Assembly (NCBI RefSeq): GCF_001187865.1
Contig: NZ_LGIT01000009.1
Location: forward strand, 620,001 to 684,000
Origin: Klebsiella sp. RIT-PI-d
Lineage (GTDB): Bacteria; Pseudomonadota; Gammaproteobacteria; Enterobacterales; Enterobacteriaceae
Direction: 5' to 3'
DNA: 64,000 bases
Positions 20,270 through 32,349 of this stretch are shown in pieces. Under the pieces are notes generated by a model, which searched no databases, was not told the DNA's origin, and saw only the letters and a program-made list of their open reading frames with translations. Each line of letters begins with the position of its first letter. Within the stretch, counting starts at the first letter, position 1. A program made the translations under genes and the position numbers.

Positions 20270-21064
20270 ATGCAGGGTCGCAATTTTGATGGCATCGCGG
20301 AAAAATTTGCCCGCAATATTTATGGCACGACCAAGGGCCAACTGCGTCAGGCGATCCTGTGGCAGGACCTCGATTTACTGCTTGCCTCCTTCGGCGATCG
20401 GCCGCTGCGTATATTAGATGCGGGTGGCGGAGAAGGGCAGACGGCGATTAAAATGGCGCAGCGCGGTCACCACGTGACGCTGTGCGATATTTCCGCTGAA
20501 ATGATCGCCCGCGCTACGCAGGCAGCGGCAGATAAAGGTATGAGCGACAACATGCATTTTGTACAATGCCCGGTTCAGGAAATCGCTCACCATTTGGATT
20601 CGCCGGTCGATCTGATATTGTTTCACGCGGTGCTTGAATGGATCGCCGAGCCGCAAAGCGTTTTGCAACGTTTATGGTCAGTATTGCGCCCCGGCGGAGC
20701 GTTATCACTGATGTTCTATAACGCTCATGGTCTTCTGATGCGTAACATGGTGGTCGGCAATTTTGACTACGTGCAACTGGGAATGCCGAAAAAGAAAAAG
20801 CGGACCCTTTCGCCTGACTACCCGCGCGATCCGCAGCTCGTTTATGACTGGCTGGATGCGGCAGGATGGCAGATTACCGGCAAAACCGGGGTGCGCATAT
20901 TTCATGATTATCTGCGCGACAAACGCCATCAGCACGACTGTTTTGCCGCGTTGCTGGAGCTGGAAACGCGTTATTGCCGTCAGGAACCCTATATTAGCCT
21001 GGGCCGTTACATTCACGTCACTGCGCGTAAGCCGCAGCAAGATGCAAGGATAACCGATGAGTGA
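20270..21064 (+). CDS. cmoM: tRNA 5-carboxymethoxyuridine methyltransferase
   Basis: CmoM (formerly SmtA) uses S-adenosylmethionine to methylate cmo5U at the tRNA wobble position. The product has 264 residues (261 in E. coli). The class I methyltransferase motif [12 protein letters not shown] spans about residues 48-59; further parts are [12 protein letters not shown] and [16 protein letters not shown]. The start at ATG 20270 gives the conserved MQxRNFDxIAEKF. The last 8 nt overlap mukF, so the gene leads the mukFEB operon. Confidence 0.96.
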   Translation: MQGRNFDGIAEKFARNIYGTTKGQLRQAILWQDLDLLLASFGDRPLRILDAGGGEGQTAIKMAQRGHHVTLCDISAEMIARATQAAADKGMSDNMHFVQCPVQEIAHHLDSPVDLILFHAVLEWIAEPQSVLQRLWSVLRPGGALSLMFYNAHGLLMRNMVVGNFDYVQLGMPKKKKRTLSPDYPRDPQLVYDWLDAAGWQITGKTGVRIFHDYLRDKRHQHDCFAALLELETRYCRQEPYISLGRYIHVTARKPQQDARITDE

Positions 21065-22397
21065 ATTTTCCCAGACAGTCCCCGAACTGGTTGCCTGGGC
21101 CAGAAAGAATGATTTCTCCATTCAGCTGCCGGTCGACAGGCTGTCCTTTTTACTGGCCGTGGCGACCCTGAATAGCGAAAGGCTGGAAGGTGAAATGACG
21201 GAGGGTATCCTTATTGATGCTTTCCGCCACGTCAGCGATACGTTTGAGCAAACCAGTGAAACCATTGGCGTACGGGCGAATAACGCCATCAATGACATGG
21301 TGCGTCAGCGTTTACTGAACCGCTTTACCAGCGAGCAGGCAGAAGGCAATGCCATTTATCGTCTAACGCCACTGGGGATTGGCATTACCGACTATTACAT
21401 TCGCCAGCGTGAATTCTCTACCCTGCGGCTTTCTATGCAGCTGTCGATTGTGGCTGGTGAATTAAAACGCGCGGCCGACGCCGCAGAAGCAGCCGACGGT
21501 GCGGTTAAAGGGGGCGACGAGTTCCACTGGCATCGCAATGTGTACGCCCCGCTGAAATATTCGGTGGCGGAAATTTTTGACAGTATCGATCTCACTCAGC
21601 GTCTGATGGATGAACAGCAGCAGTCGGTAAAAGATGATATTGCGCAGTTGCTGAATAAAGACTGGCGTGCGGCAATCTCCAGCTGTGAATTGCTGCTCTC
21701 TGAAACGTCCGGCACGCTGCGTGAATTGCAGGATACGCTGGATGCCGCAGGCGATAAGCTTCAGGCCAATTTGCTGCGCATTCAGGATGCCACGCTGTTT
21801 CGCGACGATCTTTATTTCGTTGACCGGCTGGTTATCGACCTGCAAAGCAAGCTGGATCGCATTGTAAGCTGGGGCCAGCAGGCGATTGACCTGTGGATCG
21901 GTTACGATCGTCACGTGCATAAATTTATCCGTACCGCTATCGATATGGATAAAAATCGCGTCTTTGCCCAGCGGCTACGCCAGTCGGTGCAAACTTATCT
22001 CGATGCGCCGTGGGCACTGACCTACGCCAGCGCCGAGCGTCTGCTCGACATGCGCGATGAAGAGATGACGTTACGTGATGAAGAGGTCACCGGTGAACTG
22101 CCATCGGATCTGGAATATGAAGAGTTTAACGAAATTCGCGAGCAGCTTGCGGCGATGATTGAACAGCAGCTGGAAATGTATAAAACCAGACAGCTGCCGC
22201 TCGATCTTGGCCTGGTTGTACGCGAGTATCTGACGCAATACCCGCGTGCGCGTCATTTTGACGTTGCGCGTATTGTTGTCGACCAGGCCGTACGCCTGGG
22301 TGTGGCACAAGCAGATTTCAGCGGGCTGCAGGCACAATGGCAGCCAATTAATGATTACGGAGCCAAGGTACAGGCGCATGTCATTGACAAATATTGA
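21057..22397 (+). CDS. mukF: Condensin kleisin subunit MukF
   Basis: MukF bridges the two MukB heads and binds MukE in the MukBEF condensin that organises and segregates the chromosome. The product has 446 residues (440 in E. coli). It has an N-terminal winged-helix dimerisation domain, a middle helical region and a C-terminal winged helix ([26 protein letters not shown]) that contacts MukB. About six extra residues sit near 144-151 (EAADGAVK before GGDEFHW). It overlaps cmoM by 8 nt and mukE by 20 nt. Confidence 0.98.
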   Translation: MSEFSQTVPELVAWARKNDFSIQLPVDRLSFLLAVATLNSERLEGEMTEGILIDAFRHVSDTFEQTSETIGVRANNAINDMVRQRLLNRFTSEQAEGNAIYRLTPLGIGITDYYIRQREFSTLRLSMQLSIVAGELKRAADAAEAADGAVKGGDEFHWHRNVYAPLKYSVAEIFDSIDLTQRLMDEQQQSVKDDIAQLLNKDWRAAISSCELLLSETSGTLRELQDTLDAAGDKLQANLLRIQDATLFRDDLYFVDRLVIDLQSKLDRIVSWGQQAIDLWIGYDRHVHKFIRTAIDMDKNRVFAQRLRQSVQTYLDAPWALTYASAERLLDMRDEEMTLRDEEVTGELPSDLEYEEFNEIREQLAAMIEQQLEMYKTRQLPLDLGLVVREYLTQYPRARHFDVARIVVDQAVRLGVAQADFSGLQAQWQPINDYGAKVQAHVIDKY

Positions 22398-23082
22398 ACA
22401 AATGATGCCAGTTAAAATGGCACAGGCTCTGGCCAACCCACTTTTTCCTGCGCTGGATAGCGCACTGCGTGCGGGTCGCCATATTGGTCTTGACGAGCTG
22501 GATAACCACGCATTCCTGATGGATTTCCAGGAATATCTGGAAGAATTTTACGCCCGTTATAACGTTGAGTTGATTCGTGCCCCGGAGGGCTTCTTCTACC
22601 TGCGACCGCGCTCTACCACGCTTATTCCGCGCTCGGTACTTTCTGAGCTGGACATGATGGTCGGCAAGATCCTCTGTTATCTCTATCTCAGTCCTGAACG
22701 GCTGGCAAACGAAGGCATTTTCACTCAGCAGGAGCTGTACGATGAGCTGCTGACGCTGGCTGATGAAAGTAAATTGCTCAAGCTTGTCAACAACCGTTCG
22801 ACCGGCTCTGATGTTGATCGGCAGAAACTGCAGGAAAAGGTGCGTTCATCGCTTAACCGCCTGCGTCGTTTGGGGATGGTGTGGTTCATGGGCCACGACA
22901 GCAGCAAGTTTCGCATCACGGAGTCCGTGTTCCGCTTTGGTGCCGACGTGCGCAGCGGCGACGATCCGCGCGATGCGCAGCTGCGCATGATCCGTGACGG
23001 AGAAGCGATGCCGATCGAAAATCACTTACAGCTTAATGATGAAGCCGAAGAACCTCAGCCTGACAGCGGAGAAGAAGAATAA
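22378..23082 (+). CDS. mukE: Condensin KITE subunit MukE
   Basis: MukE is a tandem winged-helix (KITE) protein that binds MukF and modulates MukB. The 234-residue product is the E. coli length and is nearly identical in the centre ([25 protein letters not shown]). It ends in an acidic tail. The start at ATG 22378, inside the mukF 3' end, gives [13 protein letters not shown]. It shares one base with the mukB start (TAATG). Confidence 0.97.
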   Translation: MSLTNIEQMMPVKMAQALANPLFPALDSALRAGRHIGLDELDNHAFLMDFQEYLEEFYARYNVELIRAPEGFFYLRPRSTTLIPRSVLSELDMMVGKILCYLYLSPERLANEGIFTQQELYDELLTLADESKLLKLVNNRSTGSDVDRQKLQEKVRSSLNRLRRLGMVWFMGHDSSKFRITESVFRFGADVRSGDDPRDAQLRMIRDGEAMPIENHLQLNDEAEEPQPDSGEEE

Positions 23083-26000
23083 TGATAGAACGCGGTAAGT
23101 TTCGCTCGCTAACGCTGATTAACTGGAACGGTTTTTTTGCCCGTACGTTCGATCTTGATGAACTGGTGACCACGCTGTCTGGCGGCAACGGTGCCGGCAA
23201 GTCCACGACCATGGCGGCCTTCGTCACGGCGCTTATTCCAGATCTCACGCTCCTGCATTTTCGTAATACCACGGAAGCGGGTGCGACCAGCGGCTCTCGC
23301 GACAAAGGCCTGCACGGCAAGCTGAAAGCGGGTGTCTGCTACTCGGTGCTGGATGTCATTAACTCCCGCCATCAGCGCGTGGTGGTAGGTGTACGTTTAC
23401 AGCAGGTTGCCGGACGCGACCGTAAAGTCGATATAAAGCCGTTTGCTATTCAGGGGCTCCCCATGTCGGTCAATCCGACCGAGTTGCTGACTGAAGCGCT
23501 TAATGAACGTCAGGCCCGCGTGTTAACGCTTCAGGAACTGAAAGAAAAACTTGAAGAGACCGAGGGCGTTCAGTTCAAACAGTTCAACTCCATTATCGAC
23601 TACCATTCGCTGATGTTCGATCTGGGCGTGGTTGCACGTCGTTTGCGTTCGGCCTCCGATCGTAGCAAATACTACCGCCTGATCGAAGCCTCGCTGTATG
23701 GCGGTATCTCCAGCGCCATTACGCGCTCCCTGCGCGACTATTTGCTGCCGGAAAACAGCGGCGTGCGTAAAGCGTTCCAGGATATGGAAGCCGCGCTGCG
23801 GGAAAACCGGATGACGCTTGAAGCTATCCGGGTGACTCAGTCGGACCGCGACCTGTTTAAGCATTTAATTTCCGAAGCAACAGATTATGTTGCCGCGGAC
23901 TATATGCGTCATGCCAACGAGCGGCGGGTGCATCTCGACAAAGCGCTGGAATATCGTCGTGACCTGTTTAGCTCGCGTCAGAAACTGGCAGCAGAACAGT
24001 ACAAGCATGTCGAGATGGCCCGTGAGCTTCAGGAGCATAACGGCGCTGAGGGCGATCTTGAAGCCGATTACCAGGCAGCCAGCGATCACCTGAATCTGGT
24101 ACAAACTGCGCTGCGGCAGCAGGAAAAAATTGAACGCTACGAGTCGGATCTGGAGGAGTTGCAGATCCGTCTTGAAGAACAAAATGAAGTTGTCGCCGAA
24201 GCGGTCGATCGTCAGGAAGATAACGAAGGCCGGGCAGAAGCCGCCGAACTGGAAGTAGACGAGCTAAAAAGCCAGCTTGCCGACTATCAGCAGGCGCTGG
24301 ATGTTCAGCAAACTCGCGCTATTCAGTATCATCAGGCGTTACAGGCGCTTCAGCGCGCACGTGAGCTGTGCCATTTGCCGGATCTCACTGCCGGGAGCGC
24401 TGACGGGTGGCTGGAGACGTTTCAGGCGAAAGAACAGGAAGCGACTGAGCGCCTGTTGTCTCTGGAACAAAAAATCAGCGTTGCGCAAACGGCACATAAA
24501 CAGTTTGAACAGGCTTTTCAACTGGTTGAGGCTATTAACGGTCCGCTGGCGCGGGGTGATGCCTGGGATATTGGCCGTGAACTGCTGCACGATGGCGTCA
24601 ATCAGCGTCATCTGGCCGAGCAGGCACAGCCGTTGCGCGCTCGTCTGAGCGAACTGGAACAGCGCCTGCGTGAACAGCAGGATGCCGAACGCCTGCTGGC
24701 AGAGTTCTGCAAACGTCAGGGCAGGCACTATGATGTTGACGAACTGGAAACGCTGCATCAGACCCTGGAAGCGCGGATTGCCGATCTGTCAGACAACGTT
24801 TCTACTGCGCACGAAAAGCGGATGCACCTGCGCCAGGAGCTGGAGCAGACCCAGACCCGCATTCAGTCGCTGCAAAAACGTGCGCCGGTCTGGCTGGCAG
24901 CACAAAGCAGCCTTAATCAGCTTGCTGAACAGTGCGGTGAGGCCTTTGAAACCAGCCAGGATGTCACAGAGTATTTACAGCAGCTGCTGGAGCGCGAACG
25001 CGAAACTATCGTTGAACGTGATGACGTTGGATCGCGTAAAAACGCCATTGATGAAGAAATAGAGCGGCTTAGCCAGCCGGGGGGTTCGGAAGATCAGCGT
25101 CTTAATGCGCTGGCCGAACGATTTGGCGGCGTACTGCTGTCTGAAATTTACGATGACGTCAGCTTTGAAGATGCACCGTACTTTTCTGCGCTTTACGGAC
25201 CGTCACGTCACGCCATCGTGGTTCCGGATCTTTCGCAGATTTCAGAGCAGCTTGAAGGGCTGGAAGATTGTCCGGAAGATCTCTACCTGATTGAGGGCGA
25301 TCCGCAATCCTTCGACGATAGCGTATTTGCCGTCGACGAGCTGGAAAAAGCGGTGGTGGTAAAAACGGCCGATCGCCAGTGGCGTTACTCCCGCTTCCCG
25401 GAGGTGCCGCTGTTCGGCCGCGCCGCCCGCGAAAGTCGTATCGAGACGCTGCATGCCGAGCGTGAGAAGCTGGCAGAACGGTTTGCTACGCTCTCATTTG
25501 ATGTGCAAAAAACACAGCGTTTGCACCAGGCGTTCAGTCGCTTTATCGGCAGCCATCTGGCCGTGGCGTTTAAAGACGATCCGGAAGTCGAAATCCGCCA
25601 GTTAACTACCCGTCGTAGTGAGCTGGAACGGGCGCTCACCGCCCACGAAAATGATAACGAGCAGCAGCGTACGCAGTTTGAACTGGCGAAAGAGGGCGTA
25701 TCGCAGCTCAACCGCCTGTTGCCACGTCTGAACCTGCTGGCAGACGAAACGCTGGCCGATAGGGTTGACGACATTCAGGAACGTCTGGATGACGCTCAGG
25801 AAGCCGTACGCTTTGTTCAACAGCATGGTCATCAGCTGGCCAAACTGGAGCCGCTTCTCTCCGTACTGCAAAGCGATCCGGAGCAGTTCGAACAGCTAAA
25901 AGAGGACTATAGCTGGTCGCAGCAAACCCAGCGCGACGCGCGTCAGCAGGCGTTTGCTTTGACAGAAGTGGTGCAGCGTCGGGCGCACTTTAGCTACTCC

Positions 26001-27530
26001 GATTCGGCGGATATGCTTAACGGTAATAGCGATCTGAATGAAAAATTGCGCCGTCGTCTTGAGCAGGCAGAAGCTGAACGTACCCGCGCACGTGAAGCAT
26101 TGCGCGCCCATGCTGCACAGCTTGGCCAGTACAATCAGGTGCTGGCATCGCTGAAAAGCTCGTACGACATGAAAAAAGAGCTGCTGGGCGATCTGCAAAA
26201 AGAGTTGCAGGATATTGGCGTGCGAGCGGACAGTGGTGCAGAGGAGCGCGCCCGCAGCCGCCGTGACGAGCTGCACAGTCAGTTAAGTAACAACCGCGCA
26301 CGGCGTAATCAGCTGGAAAAAGCGCTCACTTTCTGCGAAGCAGAAATGGATAACCTGACCCGTAAACTGCGCGTGCTGGAGCGGGATTACCTTGCCATGC
26401 GTGAGCAGGTGGTAACGGCTAAAGCGGGCTGGTGCGCGGTAATGCGGCTGGTGAAAGATAACGGCGTTGAGCGTCGTTTACATCGTCGTGAACTGGCGTA
26501 CCTTTCCGCCGACGATCTGCGTTCAATGTCGGATAAGGCGCTGGGGGCGCTGCGTCTGGCGGTGGCTGACAACGAACATCTGCGAGATGTTCTGCGTCTG
26601 TCTGAAGATCCGAAACGCCCTGAGCGCAAAATTCAGTTCTTTGTAGCGGTTTATCAGCATCTGCGCGAGCGTATCCGTCAGGATATTATTCGCACTGACG
26701 ATCCGGTTGAAGCCATCGAACAGATGGAAATTGAACTGAGCCGCCTGACGGAAGAGTTGACCTCCCGCGAGCAGAAACTGGCCATCAGCTCAAAAAGCGC
26801 GGCCAATATTATCCGCAAGACGATTCAGCGCGAGCAGAATCGTATCCGGATGCTCAACCAGGGGCTTCAAAGCGTTTCCTTTGGTCAGGTCAATAGCGTG
26901 CGGCTCAACGTCAATGTGCGTGAAGCCCATGCGACGCTGCTTGACGTACTTTCCGAACAGCATGAGCAACATCAGGACTTGTTCAACAGCAATCGTCTGA
27001 CCTTTTCAGAAGCGCTGGCGAAGCTGTATCAACGTCTGAATCCGCATATTGATATGGGGCAGCGTACGCCGCAAACCATCGGGGAAGAACTGCTCGACTA
27101 CCGTAACTATCTGGAGATGGAAGTCGAAGTTAACCGTGGATCGGATGGCTGGCTGCGCGCAGAATCGGGTGCGCTGTCGACCGGGGAGGCAATTGGTACC
27201 GGGATGTCCATTTTGGTTATGGTGGTACAGAGCTGGGAAGATGAGTCGCGCCGCCTGCGTGGAAAAGATATTTCGCCGTGCCGTCTGTTGTTCCTCGACG
27301 AAGCCGCCCGCCTGGATGCGCGCTCAATTGCCACGCTCTTTGAGTTATGCGATCGTCTTGAAATGCAGCTGATTATTGCTGCGCCGGAAAATATCAGCCC
27401 GGAAAAAGGCACGACCTACAAGCTAGTGCGTAAAGTGTTTAACAACACAGAGCACGTACATGTTGTCGGGCTGCGCGGCTTTACGCCTCAGCTTCCGGAG
27501 CCGCTTCCCGGCACGGCAGGCGCGTCTTAA
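23082..27530 (+). CDS. mukB: Condensin SMC-like ATPase MukB
   Basis: MukB is the SMC-like motor of MukBEF, forming dimers with long coiled coils and ATPase heads. The product has 1482 residues (1486 in E. coli). Walker [10 protein letters not shown] is at 34-42. Long Glu/Gln/Leu-rich coiled coils fill about 250-650 and 800-1100 around a central hinge. The C-terminal head carries the signature [10 protein letters not shown] and Walker [12 protein letters not shown]. Translationally coupled to mukE; the operon ends at a strong terminator. Confidence 0.98.
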   Translation: MIERGKFRSLTLINWNGFFARTFDLDELVTTLSGGNGAGKSTTMAAFVTALIPDLTLLHFRNTTEAGATSGSRDKGLHGKLKAGVCYSVLDVINSRHQRVVVGVRLQQVAGRDRKVDIKPFAIQGLPMSVNPTELLTEALNERQARVLTLQELKEKLEETEGVQFKQFNSIIDYHSLMFDLGVVARRLRSASDRSKYYRLIEASLYGGISSAITRSLRDYLLPENSGVRKAFQDMEAALRENRMTLEAIRVTQSDRDLFKHLISEATDYVAADYMRHANERRVHLDKALEYRRDLFSSRQKLAAEQYKHVEMARELQEHNGAEGDLEADYQAASDHLNLVQTALRQQEKIERYESDLEELQIRLEEQNEVVAEAVDRQEDNEGRAEAAELEVDELKSQLADYQQALDVQQTRAIQYHQALQALQRARELCHLPDLTAGSADGWLETFQAKEQEATERLLSLEQKISVAQTAHKQFEQAFQLVEAINGPLARGDAWDIGRELLHDGVNQRHLAEQAQPLRARLSELEQRLREQQDAERLLAEFCKRQGRHYDVDELETLHQTLEARIADLSDNVSTAHEKRMHLRQELEQTQTRIQSLQKRAPVWLAAQSSLNQLAEQCGEAFETSQDVTEYLQQLLERERETIVERDDVGSRKNAIDEEIERLSQPGGSEDQRLNALAERFGGVLLSEIYDDVSFEDAPYFSALYGPSRHAIVVPDLSQISEQLEGLEDCPEDLYLIEGDPQSFDDSVFAVDELEKAVVVKTADRQWRYSRFPEVPLFGRAARESRIETLHAEREKLAERFATLSFDVQKTQRLHQAFSRFIGSHLAVAFKDDPEVEIRQLTTRRSELERALTAHENDNEQQRTQFELAKEGVSQLNRLLPRLNLLADETLADRVDDIQERLDDAQEAVRFVQQHGHQLAKLEPLLSVLQSDPEQFEQLKEDYSWSQQTQRDARQQAFALTEVVQRRAHFSYSDSADMLNGNSDLNEKLRRRLEQAEAERTRAREALRAHAAQLGQYNQVLASLKSSYDMKKELLGDLQKELQDIGVRADSGAEERARSRRDELHSQLSNNRARRNQLEKALTFCEAEMDNLTRKLRVLERDYLAMREQVVTAKAGWCAVMRLVKDNGVERRLHRRELAYLSADDLRSMSDKALGALRLAVADNEHLRDVLRLSEDPKRPERKIQFFVAVYQHLRERIRQDIIRTDDPVEAIEQMEIELSRLTEELTSREQKLAISSKSAANIIRKTIQREQNRIRMLNQGLQSVSFGQVNSVRLNVNVREAHATLLDVLSEQHEQHQDLFNSNRLTFSEALAKLYQRLNPHIDMGQRTPQTIGEELLDYRNYLEMEVEVNRGSDGWLRAESGALSTGEAIGTGMSILVMVVQSWEDESRRLRGKDISPCRLLFLDEAARLDARSIATLFELCDRLEMQLIIAAPENISPEKGTTYKLVRKVFNNTEHVHVVGLRGFTPQLPEPLPGTAGAS

Positions 27531-27546
27531 CGCGCCCTGACAGGAT

Positions 27547-27576
27547 AAAAAAGGCGACAGTTATGTCGCCTTTTTT
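27547..27576 (+). terminator. Rho-independent terminator after mukB
   Basis: AAAAAAGGCGACA / TGTCGCCTTTTTT with a 4-nt loop, 16 bp past the mukB stop. Confidence 0.93.
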
Positions 27577-27704
27577 ATATTTAGTATTACATTCTAACGG
27601 TGATACTATCTTTAATGTTCTTTACATTAGGCAAGGCAAAACCGTTTTTATCTTTATATACTAAAAGTAAGCGGATATTACATCGACAAAACAGGGGGCA
27701 AGGG

Positions 27705-29501
27705 ATGTTGCTAACGCATAATTATGGTCGCCGATTGTCAGCATTAAGTCTATGCCTGGCTTTCGCAATGGCTCCACTGTTCAGCGCCCAGGCCGATGAG
27801 CCTGAAGTTGTTGCCGGAGATAGCATAACGGCGGCGAATGAAAGCGCGCAGCCGCTAACACAGTCCGGCGCGATAGAAATGATGACGGGAGAGCAGGCAT
27901 TCCCGGAGAACAGCTCTCCCCAGGCGAGCCGTATGGCAATAACGTCCATGCTGCCGGCGGGATATACGCCGGTCTATATGAACGCCCTGGCCTCACTGTA
28001 TGCATCGCGAGAAATGAAGCCGATGTGGGAAGACCGTGAGGCAGTAAAAGCCTTTCAGCAGCAGCTTGCCGAAGTCGCTATTGCAGGCTTCCAGCCGCAA
28101 TTTACCGCCTGGGTTCAGTTGCTGACCGACCCCGCGGTCACCGGTATGACGCGTGATGTAGTGCTTTCTGACGCCATGATGGGCTATCTTCATTTTGTCA
28201 GTGGTATCCCAATCAAAGGGAATCGCTGGCTCTACAGCACTAAACCTTATACCCTGGCTACGCCGCCGCTGTCGGTCATTAATCAGTGGCAGATGGCGCT
28301 GGATAACGGCTCTTTAACGCATTTTATTGCCATTCTCGCGCCGCAGCATTCGCAGTATGAGGCGATGCATCAGGCGTTACTGGCGTTAACCGAAGATCGC
28401 CGCCCGTGGCCAGTGCTGAAAGCGAAAACGTCATTACGCCCGGGGCAGTGGAGTAACGATGTTCCGGCCCTGCGTGAAATCCTGGTGCGTAACGGTATGC
28501 TGGATGGCGGTCCGGAGATTGTGCTGCCTGGCGATGCGGTAGTCAGTCCTTCTGCCGAAACCCGCACTCCGGCTAAAAAGTCCACCGCCGTATCGGCGGC
28601 CTATGATAAAACGCTGGTCAATGCCGTAAAGCGTTTTCAGTCATGGCAGGGGCTTGGCGCCGATGGCATCATTGGTGGTTCAACGCGTGACTGGCTGAAT
28701 GTTTCTCCTGCACAACGTGCGGGGTTACTGGCGCTGAATATCCAGCGGTTACGCCTGCTGCCGGACAAGCTTTCAACCGGCATTATGGTTAATATTCCTG
28801 CCTATTCGCTGGTTTACTATCAGAATGGCGATCCGGTGCTGGATTCCAGAGTGATTGTTGGACGTCCCGACCGCAAAACGCCCATGATGAGTAGCGCACT
28901 GAACAATGTGGTGGTTAACCCGCCGTGGAATGTGCCGCCGACGCTGGCACGCAAAGATATTCTGCCGAAAGTGTGGAACGATCCGGGCTATCTGGAGCGC
29001 CATGGCTATACGGTCATGCGCGGCTGGAACAGTAGCGATGCCATCGATCCATGGAACGTTGACTGGGCGACTATTACGCCATCTAACCTCCCGTTCCGTT
29101 TCCAGCAGGCTCCCGGGGCGCATAACTCACTGGGCCGCTACAAATTTAATATGCCGAGTTCGGATGCGATTTATCTGCACGATACGCCAAACCATACTCT
29201 CTTCCAGCGTGATGCACGCGCATTAAGCTCCGGCTGTGTCCGCGTTAATAAAGCCTCTGAACTGGCTAATATGTTATTGACCGATGCAGGCTGGAACAAT
29301 ACGCGCATTTCCGGTGCGTTAAAGCAGGGGGATACCCGTTACGTTAATATTCCGCAAACTATTCCGGTAAATCTCTATTATTTGACCGCATTTATTGGCG
29401 CAGATGGTAAAGCGCAATATCGAACAGATATTTACAATTATGATCTGACTGCGCGATCTGGCGCACAAATTATAGAAAAAGCGGAACAATTAATCAGGTA
29501 A
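27705..29501 (+). CDS. ldtD: L,D-transpeptidase LdtD
   Basis: LdtD (YcbB) makes 3-3 cross-links in peptidoglycan in the periplasm and can give beta-lactam resistance and LPS-stress survival. The product has 598 residues (615 in E. coli). A signal peptide (about 1-30, cut near SAQA-DEP) leads to the scaffold region. A peptidoglycan-binding domain ([18 protein letters not shown]) follows, then the YkuD domain with catalytic Cys511 in LSSGCVRVN and His in YLHDTPN. The linker before the binding domain is shorter than in K-12. The start at ATG 27705 has AGGGGGCAAGGG upstream. Confidence 0.96.
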   Translation: MLLTHNYGRRLSALSLCLAFAMAPLFSAQADEPEVVAGDSITAANESAQPLTQSGAIEMMTGEQAFPENSSPQASRMAITSMLPAGYTPVYMNALASLYASREMKPMWEDREAVKAFQQQLAEVAIAGFQPQFTAWVQLLTDPAVTGMTRDVVLSDAMMGYLHFVSGIPIKGNRWLYSTKPYTLATPPLSVINQWQMALDNGSLTHFIAILAPQHSQYEAMHQALLALTEDRRPWPVLKAKTSLRPGQWSNDVPALREILVRNGMLDGGPEIVLPGDAVVSPSAETRTPAKKSTAVSAAYDKTLVNAVKRFQSWQGLGADGIIGGSTRDWLNVSPAQRAGLLALNIQRLRLLPDKLSTGIMVNIPAYSLVYYQNGDPVLDSRVIVGRPDRKTPMMSSALNNVVVNPPWNVPPTLARKDILPKVWNDPGYLERHGYTVMRGWNSSDAIDPWNVDWATITPSNLPFRFQQAPGAHNSLGRYKFNMPSSDAIYLHDTPNHTLFQRDARALSSGCVRVNKASELANMLLTDAGWNNTRISGALKQGDTRYVNIPQTIPVNLYYLTAFIGADGKAQYRTDIYNYDLTARSGAQIIEKAEQLIR

Positions 29502-29543
29502 ATGAAGTAGTTCAAAAAAAGTAAGTACCGAAAGTATCAGTAA

Positions 29544-29578
29544 AAAAACGGGCCTGCATCGCTGCACGGCCCGTTTTT
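29544..29578 (+). terminator. Rho-independent terminator after ldtD
   Basis: AAAAACGGGCC (29544-29554) / GGCCCGTTTTT (29568-29578), with the loop further paired by TGCA/TGCA; 42 bp past the ldtD stop. Confidence 0.92.
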
Positions 29579-29687
29579 GCTGGATTGGGTAGCCTTGACG
29601 TCAGAGATAATGCCCGGTAAGGTGCCTTCGTGCGCCAGAAATGCATAAATTACCAACACTAATACTTTTACTGTAGACCTGATTATC

Positions 29688-30239
29688 ATGGACAAATTTG
29701 ACGCTAATCGCCGCAAACTGCTGGCGTTAGGTGGTGTTGCGCTGGGCGCAGCGGCCATCTTACCAACGCCTGCATTTGCCACCCTCTCGACCCCACGTCC
29801 GCGTATATTGACGTTAAACAACCTGAATACCGGTGAGTCAATTAAGGCAGAGTTTTTTGATGGCAGAGGCTATATTCAGGATGAATTAGCAAAACTTAAT
29901 CATTTTTTCCGCGACTATCGTGCGAATAAAATGAAGTCTATCGATCCAAAATTGTTCGATCAGCTTTATCGCCTGCAAATGTTACTGCAAACGCGTAAAC
30001 CGGTGCAGCTTATCTCCGGCTATCGTTCATTAAATACCAATGACGACCTGCGCAAACACGGCAGCGGAGTGGCTAAACACAGCTACCATACCAAAGGCCA
30101 GGCGATGGATTTTCACATTGACGGTGTTTCATTAAGCAATGTTCGCAAAGCAGCGTTATCTATGCGTTCAGGTGGTGTAGGATATTACCCGAGTAGCAAC
30201 TTTGTGCATATTGATACCGGGCCGGTACGGCACTGGTAA
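29688..30239 (+). CDS. mepK: Murein endopeptidase MepK (M15 family), Tat-exported
   Basis: MepK cuts 3-3 and 4-3 peptidoglycan cross-links so that new strands can be inserted, and so opposes LdtD next door. The product has 183 residues (182 in E. coli). A twin-arginine signal, NRRKLLALGG, is at about 8-16, with a hydrophobic stretch ending near FATLS. The zinc site of the peptidase M15 fold is visible as His134, Asp141 and His174 in SYHTKGQAMDFHI and NFVHIDTG. It precedes gloC by 27 bp. Confidence 0.95.
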   Translation: MDKFDANRRKLLALGGVALGAAAILPTPAFATLSTPRPRILTLNNLNTGESIKAEFFDGRGYIQDELAKLNHFFRDYRANKMKSIDPKLFDQLYRLQMLLQTRKPVQLISGYRSLNTNDDLRKHGSGVAKHSYHTKGQAMDFHIDGVSLSNVRKAALSMRSGGVGYYPSSNFVHIDTGPVRHW

Positions 30240-30266
30240 GCACATGCTTAATGAAACAGGAGCAGC

Positions 30267-30914
30267 ATGAACTATCGTATTATTCCGGTAACCGCATTCT
30301 CCCAGAATTGTTCATTGATTTGGTGTGAGCAGACAAAACTGGCCGCGCTGGTCGATCCGGGCGGTGACGCCGAACGCATTAAACAGGAAGTGACCGCATC
30401 TGGTGTGACGCTAATACAAATTTTACTGACTCACGGGCACCTCGATCACGTAGGTGCCGCCGCTGAGCTGGCTGAATTTTACAGCGTGCCGATCGTCGGG
30501 CCGGAAAAAGAAGATGAGTTCTGGCTACAGGGTTTGCCCGCGCAAAGTCGAATGTTTGGACTGGAAGATTGTCAGCCACTGACGCCGGATCGCTGGCTGA
30601 ATGAGGGCGACAAGGTCAGCGTGGGTAACGTTAATCTTGAGGTTCTGCACTGTCCAGGTCATACGCCAGGGCATATTGTTTTCTTTGACCCGCTTTCGCG
30701 CCTGCTGGTTTCCGGTGATGTTATTTTCAAAGGTGGGGTGGGGCGCAGTGATTTCCCTCGCGGCGATCATAATCAGTTGATCGACGCTATTAAACGTAAG
30801 CTGTTGCCGCTGGGTGACGACGTGACGTTTATCCCGGGCCATGGCCCACAGTCTACGCTCGGCCATGAGCGGCTGCATAATCCGTTTCTTCAGGATGAAA
30901 TGCCGGTCTGGTAA
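30267..30914 (+). CDS. gloC: Type II glyoxalase GloC (metallo-beta-lactamase fold)
   Basis: GloC (YcbL) hydrolyses S-lactoylglutathione to D-lactate and glutathione in methylglyoxal detoxification. The 215-residue product is the E. coli length. Metal ligands are visible in THGHLDH (56-61), [23 protein letters not shown] and IPGHGP. It is probably co-transcribed with mepK (27-bp gap, ribosome site ACAGGAG). mgsA, which makes methylglyoxal, lies about 31 kb further on. Confidence 0.95.
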   Translation: MNYRIIPVTAFSQNCSLIWCEQTKLAALVDPGGDAERIKQEVTASGVTLIQILLTHGHLDHVGAAAELAEFYSVPIVGPEKEDEFWLQGLPAQSRMFGLEDCQPLTPDRWLNEGDKVSVGNVNLEVLHCPGHTPGHIVFFDPLSRLLVSGDVIFKGGVGRSDFPRGDHNQLIDAIKRKLLPLGDDVTFIPGHGPQSTLGHERLHNPFLQDEMPVW

Positions 30915-30926
30915 TCGCTGATTGCA

Positions 30927-30958
30927 AAAAAATGCCGCATTACAGTGCGGCATTTTTT
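30927..30958. terminator. Bidirectional terminator between gloC and aspC
   Basis: AAAAAATGCCGCA / TGCGGCATTTTTT with a 6-nt loop. The symmetric A and T runs suit termination of both converging genes. Confidence 0.92.
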
Positions 30959-30974
30959 ATGCGTATTATCGCGC

Positions 30975-32165
30975 TTACAGTACCGCGACAATCGCCTCAC
31001 ACAGCGGGGACATATTATCCGGCGTCATCCCTGCCACGTTCACCCGACCAGACGCCACAGCATACACGCCAAACTCTTCACGCAGACGCAGCACCTGATC
31101 TTTAGTCAGACCGCTAAACGAGAACATGCCGTTTTGTTTGGTAATAAAGCTGAAATCACGGTTCGCGCCTTTTTCCTGCAGGGTGTTGACGAACAGTAAA
31201 CGCATACGCTGAATACGCTGACGCATGTCGTTAAGTTCCTGCTCCCAGATCCCCCGGAGCGCATCATTGCTCAGAATAGTGGCAACAACGGCTGCACCGT
31301 GCGCGGGTGGGTTAGAGTAGTTAGCACGGATGGTGGATTTCATCTGGCTGAATGCACGGTCAGCAGTGGCTGCATCAGCGGCTACCAGCGTACAGGCACC
31401 GACACGCTCATTATATAAGCCGAAGTTCTTAGAGAAGGAGCTGGCGACGATCAGTTCCTGATGCAGGGCAGCAAACGCGCGCAAACCTTCGGCATCTTCT
31501 TCCAGCCCGCGGGCAAAGCCCTGATAGGCGAAATCAAACAGCGGCAGCCAGCCTTTCTCAACGGAAAGCTGTGCCAACTGCTGCCACTGATCCAGGGTAG
31601 GATCAATACCCGTTGGATTATGGCAGCAGCCGTGGAACAGGACCACATCACCGGCCTGGGCAGCGTTCAGACTGGCCAGCATACCGTCAAAATCCAGCGA
31701 GTGTGTCGCTGCATCGTAATAGTTGTATTCGCACACTTCCAGTCCGGCTGCGTTAAATACGCCTTTGTGGTTAGGCCAGCTCGGATTGCTGACCCAAATG
31801 CGTTTGGCATCGGTATTTTTAGCGATGAAATCAGCCGCTACGCGCAGTGCGCCGGTGCCGCCCGGGGTTTGCGCTGTACGGGCGCGCTTATCGCTGATAA
31901 TGGCGCTACCCTTACCGAATAACAGCTCCTGGGTACAACGACCAAATTCCGGGATACCGTCAATACCAAGATAGTTTTTGGTGTTTTCGTTTTCCAGCAG
32001 ATATTGTTCGGCTTTCTTCACGCTGGTCAGTACCGGCGTCTTGCCGGTTTCATCTTTATAAACGCCGATACCGAGATTAATTTTTCCCGGACGGTCATCG
32101 GCGCGAAATAGATCGGCAAGGCCCAGAATCGGGTCGGCAGGGGCTGCGGTAATGTTCTCAAACAT
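30975..32165 (-). CDS. aspC: Aspartate aminotransferase
   Basis: AspC interconverts aspartate/2-oxoglutarate and oxaloacetate/glutamate, and also transaminates aromatic amino acids. It is a cytoplasmic PLP enzyme. The 396-residue product is the E. coli length. The Schiff-base lysine is Lys246 in [15 protein letters not shown], and [13 protein letters not shown] is the class I aminotransferase signature region. It is transcribed towards gloC, with the ompF terminator 150 bp upstream separating it from ompF. Confidence 0.98.
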   Translation of the reverse strand: MFENITAAPADPILGLADLFRADDRPGKINLGIGVYKDETGKTPVLTSVKKAEQYLLENENTKNYLGIDGIPEFGRCTQELLFGKGSAIISDKRARTAQTPGGTGALRVAADFIAKNTDAKRIWVSNPSWPNHKGVFNAAGLEVCEYNYYDAATHSLDFDGMLASLNAAQAGDVVLFHGCCHNPTGIDPTLDQWQQLAQLSVEKGWLPLFDFAYQGFARGLEEDAEGLRAFAALHQELIVASSFSKNFGLYNERVGACTLVAADAATADRAFSQMKSTIRANYSNPPAHGAAVVATILSNDALRGIWEQELNDMRQRIQRMRLLFVNTLQEKGANRDFSFITKQNGMFSFSGLTKDQVLRLREEFGVYAVASGRVNVAGMTPDNMSPLCEAIVAVL

Positions 32166-32211
32166 GGCGAAGTTCCATTGTGATTACAGAAGGGAGATCC
32201 GCTATCAGGTT

Positions 32212-32240
32212 AACGGTTGATTACCTAAATGCCAACCGTT
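32212..32240 (-). repeat. Inverted repeat in the aspC upstream region
   Basis: A perfect 8-bp inverted repeat AACGGTTG/CAACCGTT (32212-32219 and 32233-32240) with a 13-bp spacer lies about 50 bp before the aspC start. On the minus strand a possible promoter (TTGTCG, 17 bp, GGTAAT) overlaps it. It lacks a T run, so it is not a terminator; an operator or leader hairpin is possible. Confidence 0.45.
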
Positions 32241-32294
32241 TGCGACAAAAAGCGCGGGTCTTTTTACAAGAGAAAACTTTTTGCTGAAGGACAT

Positions 32295-32324
32295 AAAAAA
32301 ACAGGACCGAAGTCCTGTTTTTTT
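32295..32324 (-). terminator. Rho-independent terminator after ompF
   Basis: AAAAAAACAGGAC / GTCCTGTTTTTTT with a 4-nt loop, 25 bp past the ompF stop on the minus strand. Confidence 0.93.
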
Positions 32325-32349
32325 AGCATATAACAACGAGGCGTACTGA

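Noticed and set aside
22246-22377. An mukE start 44 codons upstream inside mukF
   Set aside because: The conserved MukE N-terminus begins at 22378; the upstream part is only the mukF sequence in another frame.
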